Source: an uncultured Lachnospiraceae bacterium (GTDB lineage Bacteria; Bacillota; Clostridia; Lachnospirales; Lachnospiraceae). Taken from it: DNA of 25,255 nucleotides. The position numbers and the translations under genes were made by a program. This document shows, in pieces, positions 1 to 7,620 of this stretch; position 1 is the stretch's first letter, and each line of letters opens with the position of its first letter. The notes beneath the pieces were generated by a model. The model ran no database searches, had not been told where the DNA came from, and saw only the letters and a program-made list of their open reading frames with translations. The stretch lies in contig CAKSBI010000031.1 of assembly GCA_934437985.1 (NCBI GenBank), forward strand, positions 1-25,255, written 5' to 3'.

Positions 1-80
1 GTCTGACTGCCTGTATCATTACCCCTGCCCGGTCTTATAAGAGGTGCATTTTCATTTTCATTGACATTCCTTTTACTCAT
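1..80 (-). CDS. ABC exporter half-transporter, second subunit (partial, cut by left edge)
   Basis: Only the first 26 codons are present, beginning MSKRNVNENENAPLIRPGRG. The ATG overlaps the TGA of the preceding ABC gene in an ATGA arrangement, which indicates translational coupling. A polar, glycine-rich N-terminal extension before the first membrane helix is common in the partner subunit of heterodimeric multidrug ABC exporters. Since the upstream subunit carries a degenerate catalytic site, this gene is expected to supply the canonical Glu and His. The function is inferred from gene order; the visible residues alone would not identify it. Confidence 0.6.
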   Translation of the reverse strand, partial: MSKRNVNENENAPLIRPGRGNDTGSQ

Positions 81-1840
81 GCCGTCTCATCCTCCTTCTC
101 AACCTGTGAATAGTATATTTCCTGATATGTCCCACAGGACTTCATGAGCTCATCGTGAGTACCCATTCCAACAATTCCGCCCTCATTAAGCACAATAATA
201 TTATCAGCATCAATTACTGATGAGATTCTCTGGGCAATGATAAGCTTGGTCGTTTCAGGAATCTCTTTCAGGAAATTAGACCTGATTATTGCTTCTGTTG
301 CTGTATCAACCGCACTTGTACTGTCATCAAGTATCAATATCTTAGGATGCTTAAGAAGTGCCCTTGCAATACACAGGCGCTGCTTCTGTCCACCTGATAC
401 GTTAACGCCGCCCTGGTTGATAAATGTCTTATATCCATCTGTAAATGACTGTACGAATCCATCTGCCTGCGCATATTCAGCAACACGCCTGATGTCCTCC
501 TCATCCGCATTTTCATCTCCCCACCTTAAGTTATCCTCAATACTTCCGGAGAAAAGAACATTATTCTGAAGAACCATTGCCACACCATTACGAAGGTCGT
601 CCAGCATATAATCCTTTACATTCACCCCATCAACCAGAACCTCACCCTCAGTAACATCATAAAGTCTTGGGATAAGCTGCACAAGGCTTGTCTTGCCTGA
701 GCCTGTGGAGCCGATAATACCGACAACCTGACCCGGCTCTATCTTAAAGCTTATATCACTCAGTACCTTCTGTGAGCGCTTCTTATAATACTTAAAGCTT
801 ACATTCCGAAACTCAACACTTCCCACATTTACCTTAGGGTTCTCCCTGCCTTCTGCAGCATTTTTTACAGCCTCATCATCATTAAGGTCAATCTCTGTAT
901 TAAGTACTTCCTTAATTCTTGCTGACGAAGCAAGGGCCCTTGAACCCATGATCATTATCATTGATACGAACATAAGCGACATGAGAATCTGTACTACATA
1001 TGTAGTAAATGCAGTCAGCTCACCTATCGGCATACTGCCACCGAGTATCTGCTTACCTCCAAGCCATACAACAAGTATAGTCGTTATATTCATTGCAAGT
1101 GTCATGACCGGCTGGGTGAGAATTACAATCTTAAAAGCACTCATGCTGTTATCTTTCAGATCACTGTTGGCAGCGTCAAACTTCCCAACCTCATGGCTTT
1201 CCCTTACAAATGATTTTACCACCCTGGCATTAGTAATATTCTCCTGAACAACCGAGTTAACATTGTCAATCTTCTTCTGCATGATATTAAACCTTGGAAA
1301 TGCAGTTTTCATGATAAGCATAAGCGCAATTATAAGAAGCGGTATGATCACTATCAGCACCGCCGCAAGCTCCGGATTCATGGCAAATGCCATGATAAGT
1401 GCCCCGATAAGCATTCCCGGAGCCCTTAGCATCATTCTCAGTGCCATTGATACTGTGTTCTGCAGGTTCGTGACATCATTTGTTAATCTTGTAACAAGCG
1501 AGCCTGTCGAAAACCTTTCAATATTAGCAAACGAAAACTTCTGCACCTTTTCAAATAAATCCTGTCTCAAGTCAGCTGCAAAGTTAACGGAAGCCCTTAT
1601 TGCAAAAAATGCACCCATAACTCCGCCAAGCATCATAAGCAGGGCAGTAACTACCATAAGGGCACCTATACCAATTATATAACCTATATCGCCTTCTCCA
1701 TCCGTTCCTATTCCGTTATCGATTATCATCTGTAAAAGCTTTGGCATCAAAACCTCACCTATAACCTCAACTATCATAAATATTGGTCCAAGAATAAATG
1801 CGTACAGATAAGGCCTGACATATTTCCAATACGTTGACAT
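77..1840 (-). CDS. Heterodimeric multidrug-type ABC exporter subunit (TMD-NBD) with degenerate catalytic site
   Basis: A 587-aa half-transporter with an N-terminal six-helix membrane domain (about residues 10-305) and a C-terminal ATPase domain (about 340-580). Visible motifs are Walker A GSTGSGKTS (377-385), Q-loop Q425, signature VSGGQKQR (481-488) and Walker B ILILDD (501-506). The residue after the Walker B Asp is D506 where active exporters have Glu, and the switch residue is Q537 in LIIAQR where His is usual. This pattern is known from the non-catalytic subunit of heterodimers such as TM287/288, BmrCD and LmrCD. The ATG directly follows the TAG of the marR-like gene, with AGGAGG inside that gene's end, and the stop overlaps the next ABC start. 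It probably exports drugs or toxic metabolites under MarR control; the substrate is unknown. Confidence 0.92.
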   Translation of the reverse strand: MSTYWKYVRPYLYAFILGPIFMIVEVIGEVLMPKLLQMIIDNGIGTDGEGDIGYIIGIGALMVVTALLMMLGGVMGAFFAIRASVNFAADLRQDLFEKVQKFSFANIERFSTGSLVTRLTNDVTNLQNTVSMALRMMLRAPGMLIGALIMAFAMNPELAAVLIVIIPLLIIALMLIMKTAFPRFNIMQKKIDNVNSVVQENITNARVVKSFVRESHEVGKFDAANSDLKDNSMSAFKIVILTQPVMTLAMNITTILVVWLGGKQILGGSMPIGELTAFTTYVVQILMSLMFVSMIMIMGSRALASSARIKEVLNTEIDLNDDEAVKNAAEGRENPKVNVGSVEFRNVSFKYYKKRSQKVLSDISFKIEPGQVVGIIGSTGSGKTSLVQLIPRLYDVTEGEVLVDGVNVKDYMLDDLRNGVAMVLQNNVLFSGSIEDNLRWGDENADEEDIRRVAEYAQADGFVQSFTDGYKTFINQGGVNVSGGQKQRLCIARALLKHPKILILDDSTSAVDTATEAIIRSNFLKEIPETTKLIIAQRISSVIDADNIIVLNEGGIVGMGTHDELMKSCGTYQEIYYSQVEKEDETA

Positions 1841-2356
1841 CTACCTTTCCTCCTGTCCTTTTTTTGTATCCACAATATCATTATTAATATCACATGGCAT
1901 GCATTCACATATATTGTCATGTGGATGCACCCTGTCAATATTACGGAGTATTCTTTCCATATAATGAATCACACTGTCTATTTCCCCATCCGTAAAGCCC
2001 TCAAACATATCATCATCAATGGAATCAAATATCGCACCGCTCTTATCGACTATCTCTTTTCCCTTATCAGTTATTGTAAGAATATTGCAGCGGTTATCCT
2101 CGTCACTGTTAGTCTTAACAACATATCCTGACCTGATAAGCTTTTTAACGCTTATTGTAATAGTTGCGGGAGATACCTGCAGAACCCTTGCAAGCTCCTT
2201 CTGGCTGATTCCGGGCACATTGTTAATATTTATCAGTATCCTGTGCTGCGCAGGGTATATATCAAGTCCATTCTCCGTAAGCTTTGCCTCAAGATAGTTC
2301 TTATGTCTGTGCGTTGTAATTAACATCAGACCGATAGCCTTTTTCTTCTTCTCCAT
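1841..2356 (-). CDS. MarR-family transcriptional regulator with Cys/His-rich C-terminal tail
   Basis: A 171-aa winged-helix regulator. The MarR core is at about residues 10-140: a helix with YPAQHRILI, then the HTH (ISQKELARVLQVSPATITISVKKL, about 50-73) and the wing (about 74-98, ending LTITDKGK). It is first in an operon with two ABC exporter genes, a standard local-repressor arrangement. The ATG at 2356 has a GAGGTGA ribosome site. The C-terminus carries HPHDNICECMPCD (about 143-155), with two His and three Cys in 13 residues; this is not part of the usual MarR fold and could bind a metal or sense redox. Two SlyA-like palindromes upstream suggest autoregulation. Family assignment is firm; ligand unknown. 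Confidence 0.92.
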   Translation of the reverse strand: MEKKKKAIGLMLITTHRHKNYLEAKLTENGLDIYPAQHRILININNVPGISQKELARVLQVSPATITISVKKLIRSGYVVKTNSDEDNRCNILTITDKGKEIVDKSGAIFDSIDDDMFEGFTDGEIDSVIHYMERILRNIDRVHPHDNICECMPCDINNDIVDTKKGQEER

Positions 2357-2430
2357 TCAGTCACCTCATTTCCCTTGAATTGTATAATAACCATATTATG
2401 GTGCAAAGTATATGTACATTATTCACATAA

Positions 2431-2474
2431 TATTAGCATGCTAATAATTAAATAGTTAATAGTTAGCATGCTAA
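2431..2474. promoter_or_regulatory. Two MarR/SlyA-like palindromic operators
   Basis: The 12-mer TTAGCATGCTAA, a perfect palindrome, occurs at 2433-2444 and 2463-2474, exactly 30 bp apart. The left copy extends to a perfect 16-bp palindrome (2431-2446). It differs by one base from the known SlyA consensus TTAGCAAGCTAA. One copy lies between the proposed -35 and -10, the other just after the expected transcription start, so bound regulator would block RNA polymerase. It sits directly upstream of the marR-like gene. Confidence 0.85.
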
Positions 2475-2484
2475 TAATGTACAA
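2456..2484 (-). promoter_or_regulatory. Probable sigma-A promoter of the marR-ABC operon
   Basis: On the minus strand, TTGTAC (2484-2479) is followed after 17 nt by TATTAA (2461-2456), a moderate match to sigma-A boxes. The expected start near 2449 leaves an untranslated leader of about 90 nt before the regulator's ATG. The position relative to the two operator palindromes supports it. Other AT-rich hexamers nearby could serve instead. Confidence 0.5.
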
Positions 2485-2572
2485 TTGAGTATTATAACAG
2501 ATTTTTTGGGGAATGCAAGAGGTAAAATCATTTATTTTACAAATTCAGTTGCATATTTTTACATTTTTATAC

Positions 2573-3829
2573 TTACATATACTCAGCTATCCTGCTTACT
2601 CCGGTATATATCTCTGATACCTTATACCATGTCGGAAAGTCTGTAACCCCGGTCTGTGGCAGGTCAAATATTCCCTGGAACACCCTGACTGCCTCTGCCG
2701 TCTGCTCTCCATAAACCCCATCCTCTGCCACCTTCGGAATAAGCGGATATCCGTCTGATATAACATTAAGCTGACGCTGCAGCTGTCTTACCTTATCACC
2801 GGATGCCCCCACCCCAAGGTCATAACCCGGCCATGACGATGGTATGCCCGATATGACCTCACTTGTATTGATATAGATTGAATTGCCATAATAATTCTTA
2901 AGTATACCGATTGCTGAATAACCCTGGTCGCCAAGATATTTTGAACCCCATTGTGACATAACCTCAGGGCACTGCACGCGCTTTCCGTCGCAGTACTGTG
3001 TAAGTATCGGCTGTGATACATTAGGTCTTGAAAGATAGCTTGTAAATATGCTGTCTACTACCTGCGATATACTTTCAAATATATTTCTTCCCGGAATGAA
3101 CTTATGGTCATACGCAGTAGATGAAGTGATAGTAAAATCGTAGCCTTTGTTTCTGTACCACTCAGTATAGACCCTGTTCAGTGTAAATGACTGTATTGCA
3201 AGTATATTCGCCATTATCGTGGCTTCTGGCCAGGTAGCATATATTTCGCTGCTTGCAACATTTTTGATATAGTCCTTATATGGAACATAATAATCTGTTG
3301 CGGATGGGTCACTCGGCGGTCCATCATGGACTACAACATACTCCGGTATCACGACACGGCTTAAGACAATCTCCCCCCTGTCATCAACCGGCTTAATCTC
3401 ACTTTCCGGAATCTTTGGCGGATAATCACCAAACAGAGTGTGCGGTCCAATTACAAATAACTCTGCCGTATCCGTATCCCCAACCTGTCTAATCATATTA
3501 ACATCCTGAATGGATTTTTCACCGGGCAGGATCTCTATGGCATCAATCTGGGTTGTCTCATATCCGGGAACGCTTACATTTATATCATATTCAGAATATG
3601 GCTGGTTAGCTGACGGCTCCATACTGTATCCGACCGGCGGTGCCGGAAGTGTTATCTCTTCGGTCTTACCGGATTCATCCGTAACAAGCTCTTCAATCAC
3701 ATTGTCCGGCTGCCCCACATATGACACCACAACCCTTGCCCCGGGAATTGCAGCACCACCTGCAAGAGAATGTGTATTAATCTGCAGACTACCAAAATTC
3801 TGTGTATCCATTTGTGTTGGAAATAGCAT
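2573..3829 (-). CDS. SpoIID-like domain protein with C-terminal peptidoglycan-binding domain
   Basis: Numbered from the ATG at 3829 (418 aa). Residues about 12-115 look like a beta-sandwich domain of the carboxypeptidase-regulatory/Ig type (GSLQINTHS to PGYETTQIDAIEILPGE). Residues about 179-320 resemble the SpoIID/LytB family (VPYKDYIKNVASSEIYATW, AIQSFTLNRVY, then a Gln/Cys-containing segment). Residues about 340-400 form a PG_binding_1 repeat (GASGDKVRQLQRQLN, DGVYGEQTAEAVRVFQ). The open frame reaches a GTG at 3907, but only the ATG at 3829 (GGAG, 6 nt spacing) or 3841 (AAGGG) has a plausible ribosome site. With the 3829 start there is no evident signal peptide, so localisation is unclear. 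It follows a polysaccharide deacetylase, pointing to cell-wall or sporulation-related remodelling. Confidence 0.75.
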   Translation of the reverse strand: MLFPTQMDTQNFGSLQINTHSLAGGAAIPGARVVVSYVGQPDNVIEELVTDESGKTEEITLPAPPVGYSMEPSANQPYSEYDINVSVPGYETTQIDAIEILPGEKSIQDVNMIRQVGDTDTAELFVIGPHTLFGDYPPKIPESEIKPVDDRGEIVLSRVVIPEYVVVHDGPPSDPSATDYYVPYKDYIKNVASSEIYATWPEATIMANILAIQSFTLNRVYTEWYRNKGYDFTITSSTAYDHKFIPGRNIFESISQVVDSIFTSYLSRPNVSQPILTQYCDGKRVQCPEVMSQWGSKYLGDQGYSAIGILKNYYGNSIYINTSEVISGIPSSWPGYDLGVGASGDKVRQLQRQLNVISDGYPLIPKVAEDGVYGEQTAEAVRVFQGIFDLPQTGVTDFPTWYKVSEIYTGVSRIAEYM

Positions 3830-3927
3830 AATTAACTCCATAACGCCCTTATTTATTCCCATTATATTCCATTTAATAATAATAGTTACAGCAAAACATA
3901 TAATCACTTACATTATATTTCCCCACA

Positions 3928-4746
3928 TCATTTAATCTTCCATTGGTAAATGCGGCTTCTTTCACCTATCACCCCGAATGAATAGCCTGCATCCCTATAC
4001 ATCTTAATTATTGCCGGAAGTGCCTTAACAGTTTCTGTACTGGCACCGGAATCATGAAGGAGAACCACAGGCTCATTATATACATCATAATTATTACGCA
4101 CATTTGCTATTATCTGCGAGGCAGACGGCCTGCCAATCGAATCCTCACCACTTACATTCCAATCACAATAGTCAAGTCCCTCTTTTTTCAGTCTGCTGAT
4201 AATATCATCACGGTATTTTAATACATAACAATTATTGCTTCCATATGGAAAACGGTATACTGCCGGTACTTTTTTTGTCTTCCGGCTTATAAGCTCCCAC
4301 GTCTTCATTACATCCTTATAATATGAATCAGCCGACTTGTATATATCCTCCGGTTCATGTGAATAGGTATGCACACCGAGCTGAAAACCGTCTTTAATCA
4401 TTCTTTTAATAAGGGGCAGTGTACTTTTATTAATCTGGTTACCAATCAGGAAAAATGAGGCACATGCATCATTCTCTTCTAATATATCAAGTATGTCCCC
4501 GGTACATTTACTTGGTCCGTCATCAAATGTAAGGTAGACTACTTTCTTCGCATCAGCATCATTCCTACTGCCGTCGCCGCCATTATTTATAACACTTTTA
4601 CTGCTGATAACTCCATTTCCGTTAAATATACCACAGGCAGCAATCTCTGCGTCCGTGCATGAATTATTTATTATTGTGAAGCTGTATAGCGAGCACATTA
4701 CAAGTAAAATGAGGCTGATGATAAATGTTACATTCTTTTTACGCAT
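3928..4746 (-). CDS. Polysaccharide deacetylase (NodB domain, CE4), membrane-anchored or secreted
   Basis: A 272-aa protein with an N-terminal signal/anchor (residues 1-27, MRKK then a hydrophobic core) and a NodB domain at about 68-265. The CE4 motifs are visible: TFDDGP (73-78, general base and metal Asp), HTYSH (126-130, metal His), RFPYG (165-169), DW (195-196) and LLHD (229-232, catalytic His). The family removes N- or O-acetyl groups from peptidoglycan, chitooligomers or xylan; peptidoglycan is the likely substrate next to a PG-binding protein. The ATG lies in the U-tract of the upstream hflX terminator and its only Shine-Dalgarno-like stretch (GGGG) is in that hairpin's 3' arm, so expression may need read-through or refolding. 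Confidence 0.92.
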   Translation of the reverse strand: MRKKNVTFIISLILLVMCSLYSFTIINNSCTDAEIAACGIFNGNGVISSKSVINNGGDGSRNDADAKKVVYLTFDDGPSKCTGDILDILEENDACASFFLIGNQINKSTLPLIKRMIKDGFQLGVHTYSHEPEDIYKSADSYYKDVMKTWELISRKTKKVPAVYRFPYGSNNCYVLKYRDDIISRLKKEGLDYCDWNVSGEDSIGRPSASQIIANVRNNYDVYNEPVVLLHDSGASTETVKALPAIIKMYRDAGYSFGVIGERSRIYQWKIK

Positions 4747-4790
4747 AAAAATACCCCGGGCATACTGTCAACATAATTATATGCCCGGGG
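4743..4790 (-). terminator. Strong intrinsic terminator after hflX, overlapping the next gene's start codon
   Basis: A perfect 11-bp inverted repeat, CCCCGGGCATA (minus strand, 4790-4780) and TATGCCCGGGG (4764-4754), with a 15-nt loop, is followed by TATTTTTATG. It lies just after the hflX stop. The downstream deacetylase ATG (4746-4744) is embedded at the end of the U-rich tract. Confidence 0.88.
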
Positions 4791-4803
4791 CTTATTCATA
4801 ATG

Positions 4804-6057
4804 TCATTCAAACTTACCAGCAAGATTCTTAGGAACCCTGGCTCTGATATATATTCCGCCCTCCTGATATTCCTCTTCAAGTAACTGGCCGTATTTTCTT
4901 ATATCCTGGATGATTCCTGCCTCACTGTATGGGACGACCCTTTCAATAAGCCTCATGCCATCATTGATTATATTCATAATCTCGTCAAGGAGCTTATCGA
5001 GGCCAAGCTGCTTTTTAGCCGAAGCCCTTATCGTACACCTGCTCCGTGCGTCACCCCCGAACATGCCATCACCATCCAGCCTGTCCACTTTATTGTACAG
5101 TGTAATTATCGGCTTATCTGACACACCAAGCTTTTCAAGTGTATCATATACAACCTCCATTTGTCTGTCACACGATGGATTACTTATATCAACAACATGC
5201 AGGATAATGTCCGCATATTTTGCTTCCTCAAGGGTACTCCTGAATGCATCGATAAGGTTATGCGGAAGCTTATTGATAAAGCCTACAGTATCAGTAAATA
5301 ACACCTGGCTTCCATTCTCATATTCATACATTCTTGTTGTAGGGTCGAGAGTTGCAAATAACTTATCCTCTTCTAATATTCCGGCACCTGTCAGCGTGTT
5401 AAGCAGTGTTGACTTGCCGGCATTCGTATATCCGACAATCGCAACCATCGGGATTGCACCCTCCATACGCTTTCTTCTTGCAACATCCCTGCTTCTCTTC
5501 ACTTCATTAAGCCCGCTGTTAAGTATGGATATCCTGTCACGTATCAGCCGTCTGTCCATCTCAAGCTTTTTCTCTCCGGGACCTCTTGTCCCTATACCTC
5601 CACCAAGCCTTGAAAGCGAGCTCCTAAGCCCTACAAGTCTTGATGAACGATACTTAAGCTGTGCAAGCTCTACCTGAATCTTACCCTCACTTGTAATCGC
5701 CCTCATTGCAAATATGTCAAGAATCATTATAGTCCTGTCGATGACCTTTGTATTAAGTGCTGTCTCAAGATTCTTAAGCTGCGCAGGGCTGAGCTCATCA
5801 TCACAGACTATGGTGTCAATATCATATTCTTCCGTAAACTCCTTAATCTCCTCAAGCTTACCCTTTCCAACATAAGTTCCCGGATGGACGGCTTCACGAT
5901 TCTGGATTATTCTTCCAACTACAACACCACCGGCAGTGCGTGCAAGCTCTTCCAGCTCATCAAGGGATTCTGTAACCTCATCCTCATTGCCACCAACGGC
6001 AACCCCGACAAGTAACAGCCGTTCTGCTTTCTGCTCTGTCTCAAATATATCCTTCAT
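4804..6057 (-). CDS. hflX: Ribosome-associated GTPase HflX
   Basis: A 417-aa protein of the normal HflX length. The N-terminal HflX domain (about 12-195) includes HPGTYVGKGKLEEI, ERTI-like DRTIMILDIFA and the conserved GGIGTRGPGEKKLE (152-165). The G domain (about 203-365) has G1 GYTNAGKST (209-217), G2 around T241, G3 DTVGF (256-260) and G4 NKVD (322-325). HflX binds the 50S subunit and splits stalled or heat-damaged ribosomes. The ATG lies 9 nt after the TAG of the TPR lipoprotein gene, and AGGAT spanning that stop acts as ribosome site, so the two are co-translated. A strong terminator follows. Confidence 0.96.
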   Translation of the reverse strand: MKDIFETEQKAERLLLVGVAVGGNEDEVTESLDELEELARTAGGVVVGRIIQNREAVHPGTYVGKGKLEEIKEFTEEYDIDTIVCDDELSPAQLKNLETALNTKVIDRTIMILDIFAMRAITSEGKIQVELAQLKYRSSRLVGLRSSLSRLGGGIGTRGPGEKKLEMDRRLIRDRISILNSGLNEVKRSRDVARRKRMEGAIPMVAIVGYTNAGKSTLLNTLTGAGILEEDKLFATLDPTTRMYEYENGSQVLFTDTVGFINKLPHNLIDAFRSTLEEAKYADIILHVVDISNPSCDRQMEVVYDTLEKLGVSDKPIITLYNKVDRLDGDGMFGGDARSRCTIRASAKKQLGLDKLLDEIMNIINDGMRLIERVVPYSEAGIIQDIRKYGQLLEEEYQEGGIYIRARVPKNLAGKFE

Positions 6058-6066
6058 AATATCATC

Positions 6067-7284
6067 CTATTCTGCATCTGCACATCTTGTCTTAATAAAT
6101 GCGAATTCCTTCTGCATATCCTCATCCGTATATGACTTCAGGTATTCTGCAGCAACTTCCTTAGCAGACTTAAAATCACCTGTACGCTCATAAGCAACTA
6201 CCTGATTGAACATAAGCTGCTGCCTTACTCCTCCTGCTGCCATTGCCACACCCTTTTTCAGCCATTCAAGTGCCTCGTCATACCTCTTCAATTCCATAAG
6301 GCAGCCTGCATACTGGTTGCAAAGCTCAGCATTACTTCCAATCGGCTTCGCCTCAAGATAAGAATCATAAAGCTTCATGGCATCCTCATACCTGCCTTCA
6401 TCCTGGCTGATTCTTCCCTCATAGTATACTGCATCCCGGTTACCCTGCTTCTTTGCCTCCTCAAAATATGCCGCCGCATTTTTATAATCACCGGCATAAT
6501 AATCAAATATTGCGGCATAGATTATGTTATCACTGTCATTTTCAGCCTTTTTGCGTGCCTGCTCAAGCACCTCTTTTGCGCCGGACTCGTCCATGGTTGA
6601 AGCCAGGGTCAGATACAGCCCCAGATACGCCTGATAGTTATCCGAATTATTCTCAATAGCACTCTGATAGTCCTGGATGGCCCCACTGAAATTGCCTGAA
6701 GCATTCTGTGTCTTGGCACGTCCAAGGTAATACTCTGACATCTCAGCCTTACCGGCATCCTGCCCTATCAGCTTATTCCAATAGCCCATTGCACGCTCAT
6801 AATCATTAAGAAGCAGCTCACAGTTAGCCATATAAGCCATAATATCCTGATTCAGCTCTTCAAGCTCTTCCGTCTTCAGTGCAAGCTCAAGATACCCCTT
6901 TGCCTGCCCATAGTTGCCTTCATTATAATATGTCAGCGCAATTCCCCTGTATGCACGCTTATTATTCTCACGGACAATCTTATTATCAGTATTCCTTACA
7001 ACATTCTGGAACTGCGTCCTTGCTTCCTCATACTGTGCCATGCCAATAAGTGCCATACCATACGCAATATAATACTCCGCTTTATCCGGGTTAATTGCAA
7101 CTGCCTCACTAAAGCTGCTGCATGCATCCTCATATTTTCCGGCCTCAAACTGCTCCATACCTGCATCATACTTCTTCCCGGCCCCGCTTCCGCAGCCGAC
7201 AGCCGACAAAATACATACACCTGCCATAACTATCGCAGTATTCTTTTTAATAATTCCTGTCATATAAATTTTCCGGTTATTCAT
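6067..7284 (-). CDS. TPR-repeat lipoprotein
   Basis: Numbered from the ATG at 7284 (405 aa). This start has GGAG 7 nt upstream; an in-frame ATG at 7314 lacks a site. A charged N-terminus and a hydrophobic stretch lead to a lipobox ending AVGC, with lipidated Cys31. The rest is nearly all tetratricopeptide repeats (about 38-390), for example YDAGMEQFEAGKYEDACSSF, KAEYYIAYGMALIGMAQYEEA and YDEALEWLKKGVAMA. Such proteins scaffold envelope complexes; no partner can be named. It sits between a TM2 gene and hflX and is probably co-transcribed with both. A small hairpin (7322-7335) lies upstream but lacks a U-tract. Confidence 0.82.
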   Translation of the reverse strand: MNNRKIYMTGIIKKNTAIVMAGVCILSAVGCGSGAGKKYDAGMEQFEAGKYEDACSSFSEAVAINPDKAEYYIAYGMALIGMAQYEEARTQFQNVVRNTDNKIVRENNKRAYRGIALTYYNEGNYGQAKGYLELALKTEELEELNQDIMAYMANCELLLNDYERAMGYWNKLIGQDAGKAEMSEYYLGRAKTQNASGNFSGAIQDYQSAIENNSDNYQAYLGLYLTLASTMDESGAKEVLEQARKKAENDSDNIIYAAIFDYYAGDYKNAAAYFEEAKKQGNRDAVYYEGRISQDEGRYEDAMKLYDSYLEAKPIGSNAELCNQYAGCLMELKRYDEALEWLKKGVAMAAGGVRQQLMFNQVVAYERTGDFKSAKEVAAEYLKSYTDEDMQKEFAFIKTRCADAE

Positions 7285-7354
7285 ATACTTACTCCATATC
7301 AAAATTCTATACATAGCATAACGGCTTCTTAGCCGGATGCGGTTAAGTAAACTA

Positions 7355-7606
7355 TTATAACAACGGCATACCGTCCCCGTCAGTTGTAACCTTTCCGCAC
7401 AATATAAGAATACCCTCTATTATTCCCCATATACATCCCACGCCAAAGGTACCGATAGTTACTATGAGCTGTGCAAGCCCGGCAGCCCTTTTACCAAGAT
7501 AAAAGTTATGTACACCAAAGCCGCCTAAAAATATTCCGAGCAGGCCGGCTGCTATGCGGTATCTGTCCTTATGCAGCTGTTCGATCTTATTAGTCTCATA
7601 ATCCAT
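7355..7606 (-). CDS. TM2-domain small membrane protein
   Basis: Numbered from the ATG at 7606 (83 aa). This start has AGGGG 6 nt upstream; an upstream in-frame ATG at 7624 overlaps the ECF gene's stop and has no site. Two membrane helices joined by a short turn match the TM2 family: GLLGIFLGGFGVHNFYLGKR, then LAQLIVTIGTFGVGCIWGII and EGILIL. TM2 proteins are widespread, and their role in bacteria is poorly defined. It begins 14 nt after the ECF transporter gene, so it is likely part of the same transcript; a role in corrinoid uptake is not shown by the sequence. Confidence 0.85.
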   Translation of the reverse strand: MDYETNKIEQLHKDRYRIAAGLLGIFLGGFGVHNFYLGKRAAGLAQLIVTIGTFGVGCIWGIIEGILILCGKVTTDGDGMPLL

Positions 7607-7620
7607 TGCATTCCCCTCCG

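Noticed and set aside
2522..2540. Inverted repeat GTAAAAT/ATTTTAC after the SpoIID-like gene
   Set aside because: AT-only seven-base stem with no U-tract on the relevant strand; termination there is not supported.
7322..7335. CGGCT/AGCCG hairpin between the TM2 and TPR genes
   Set aside because: Short stem followed by TTATGC rather than a run of U; too weak to call a terminator.
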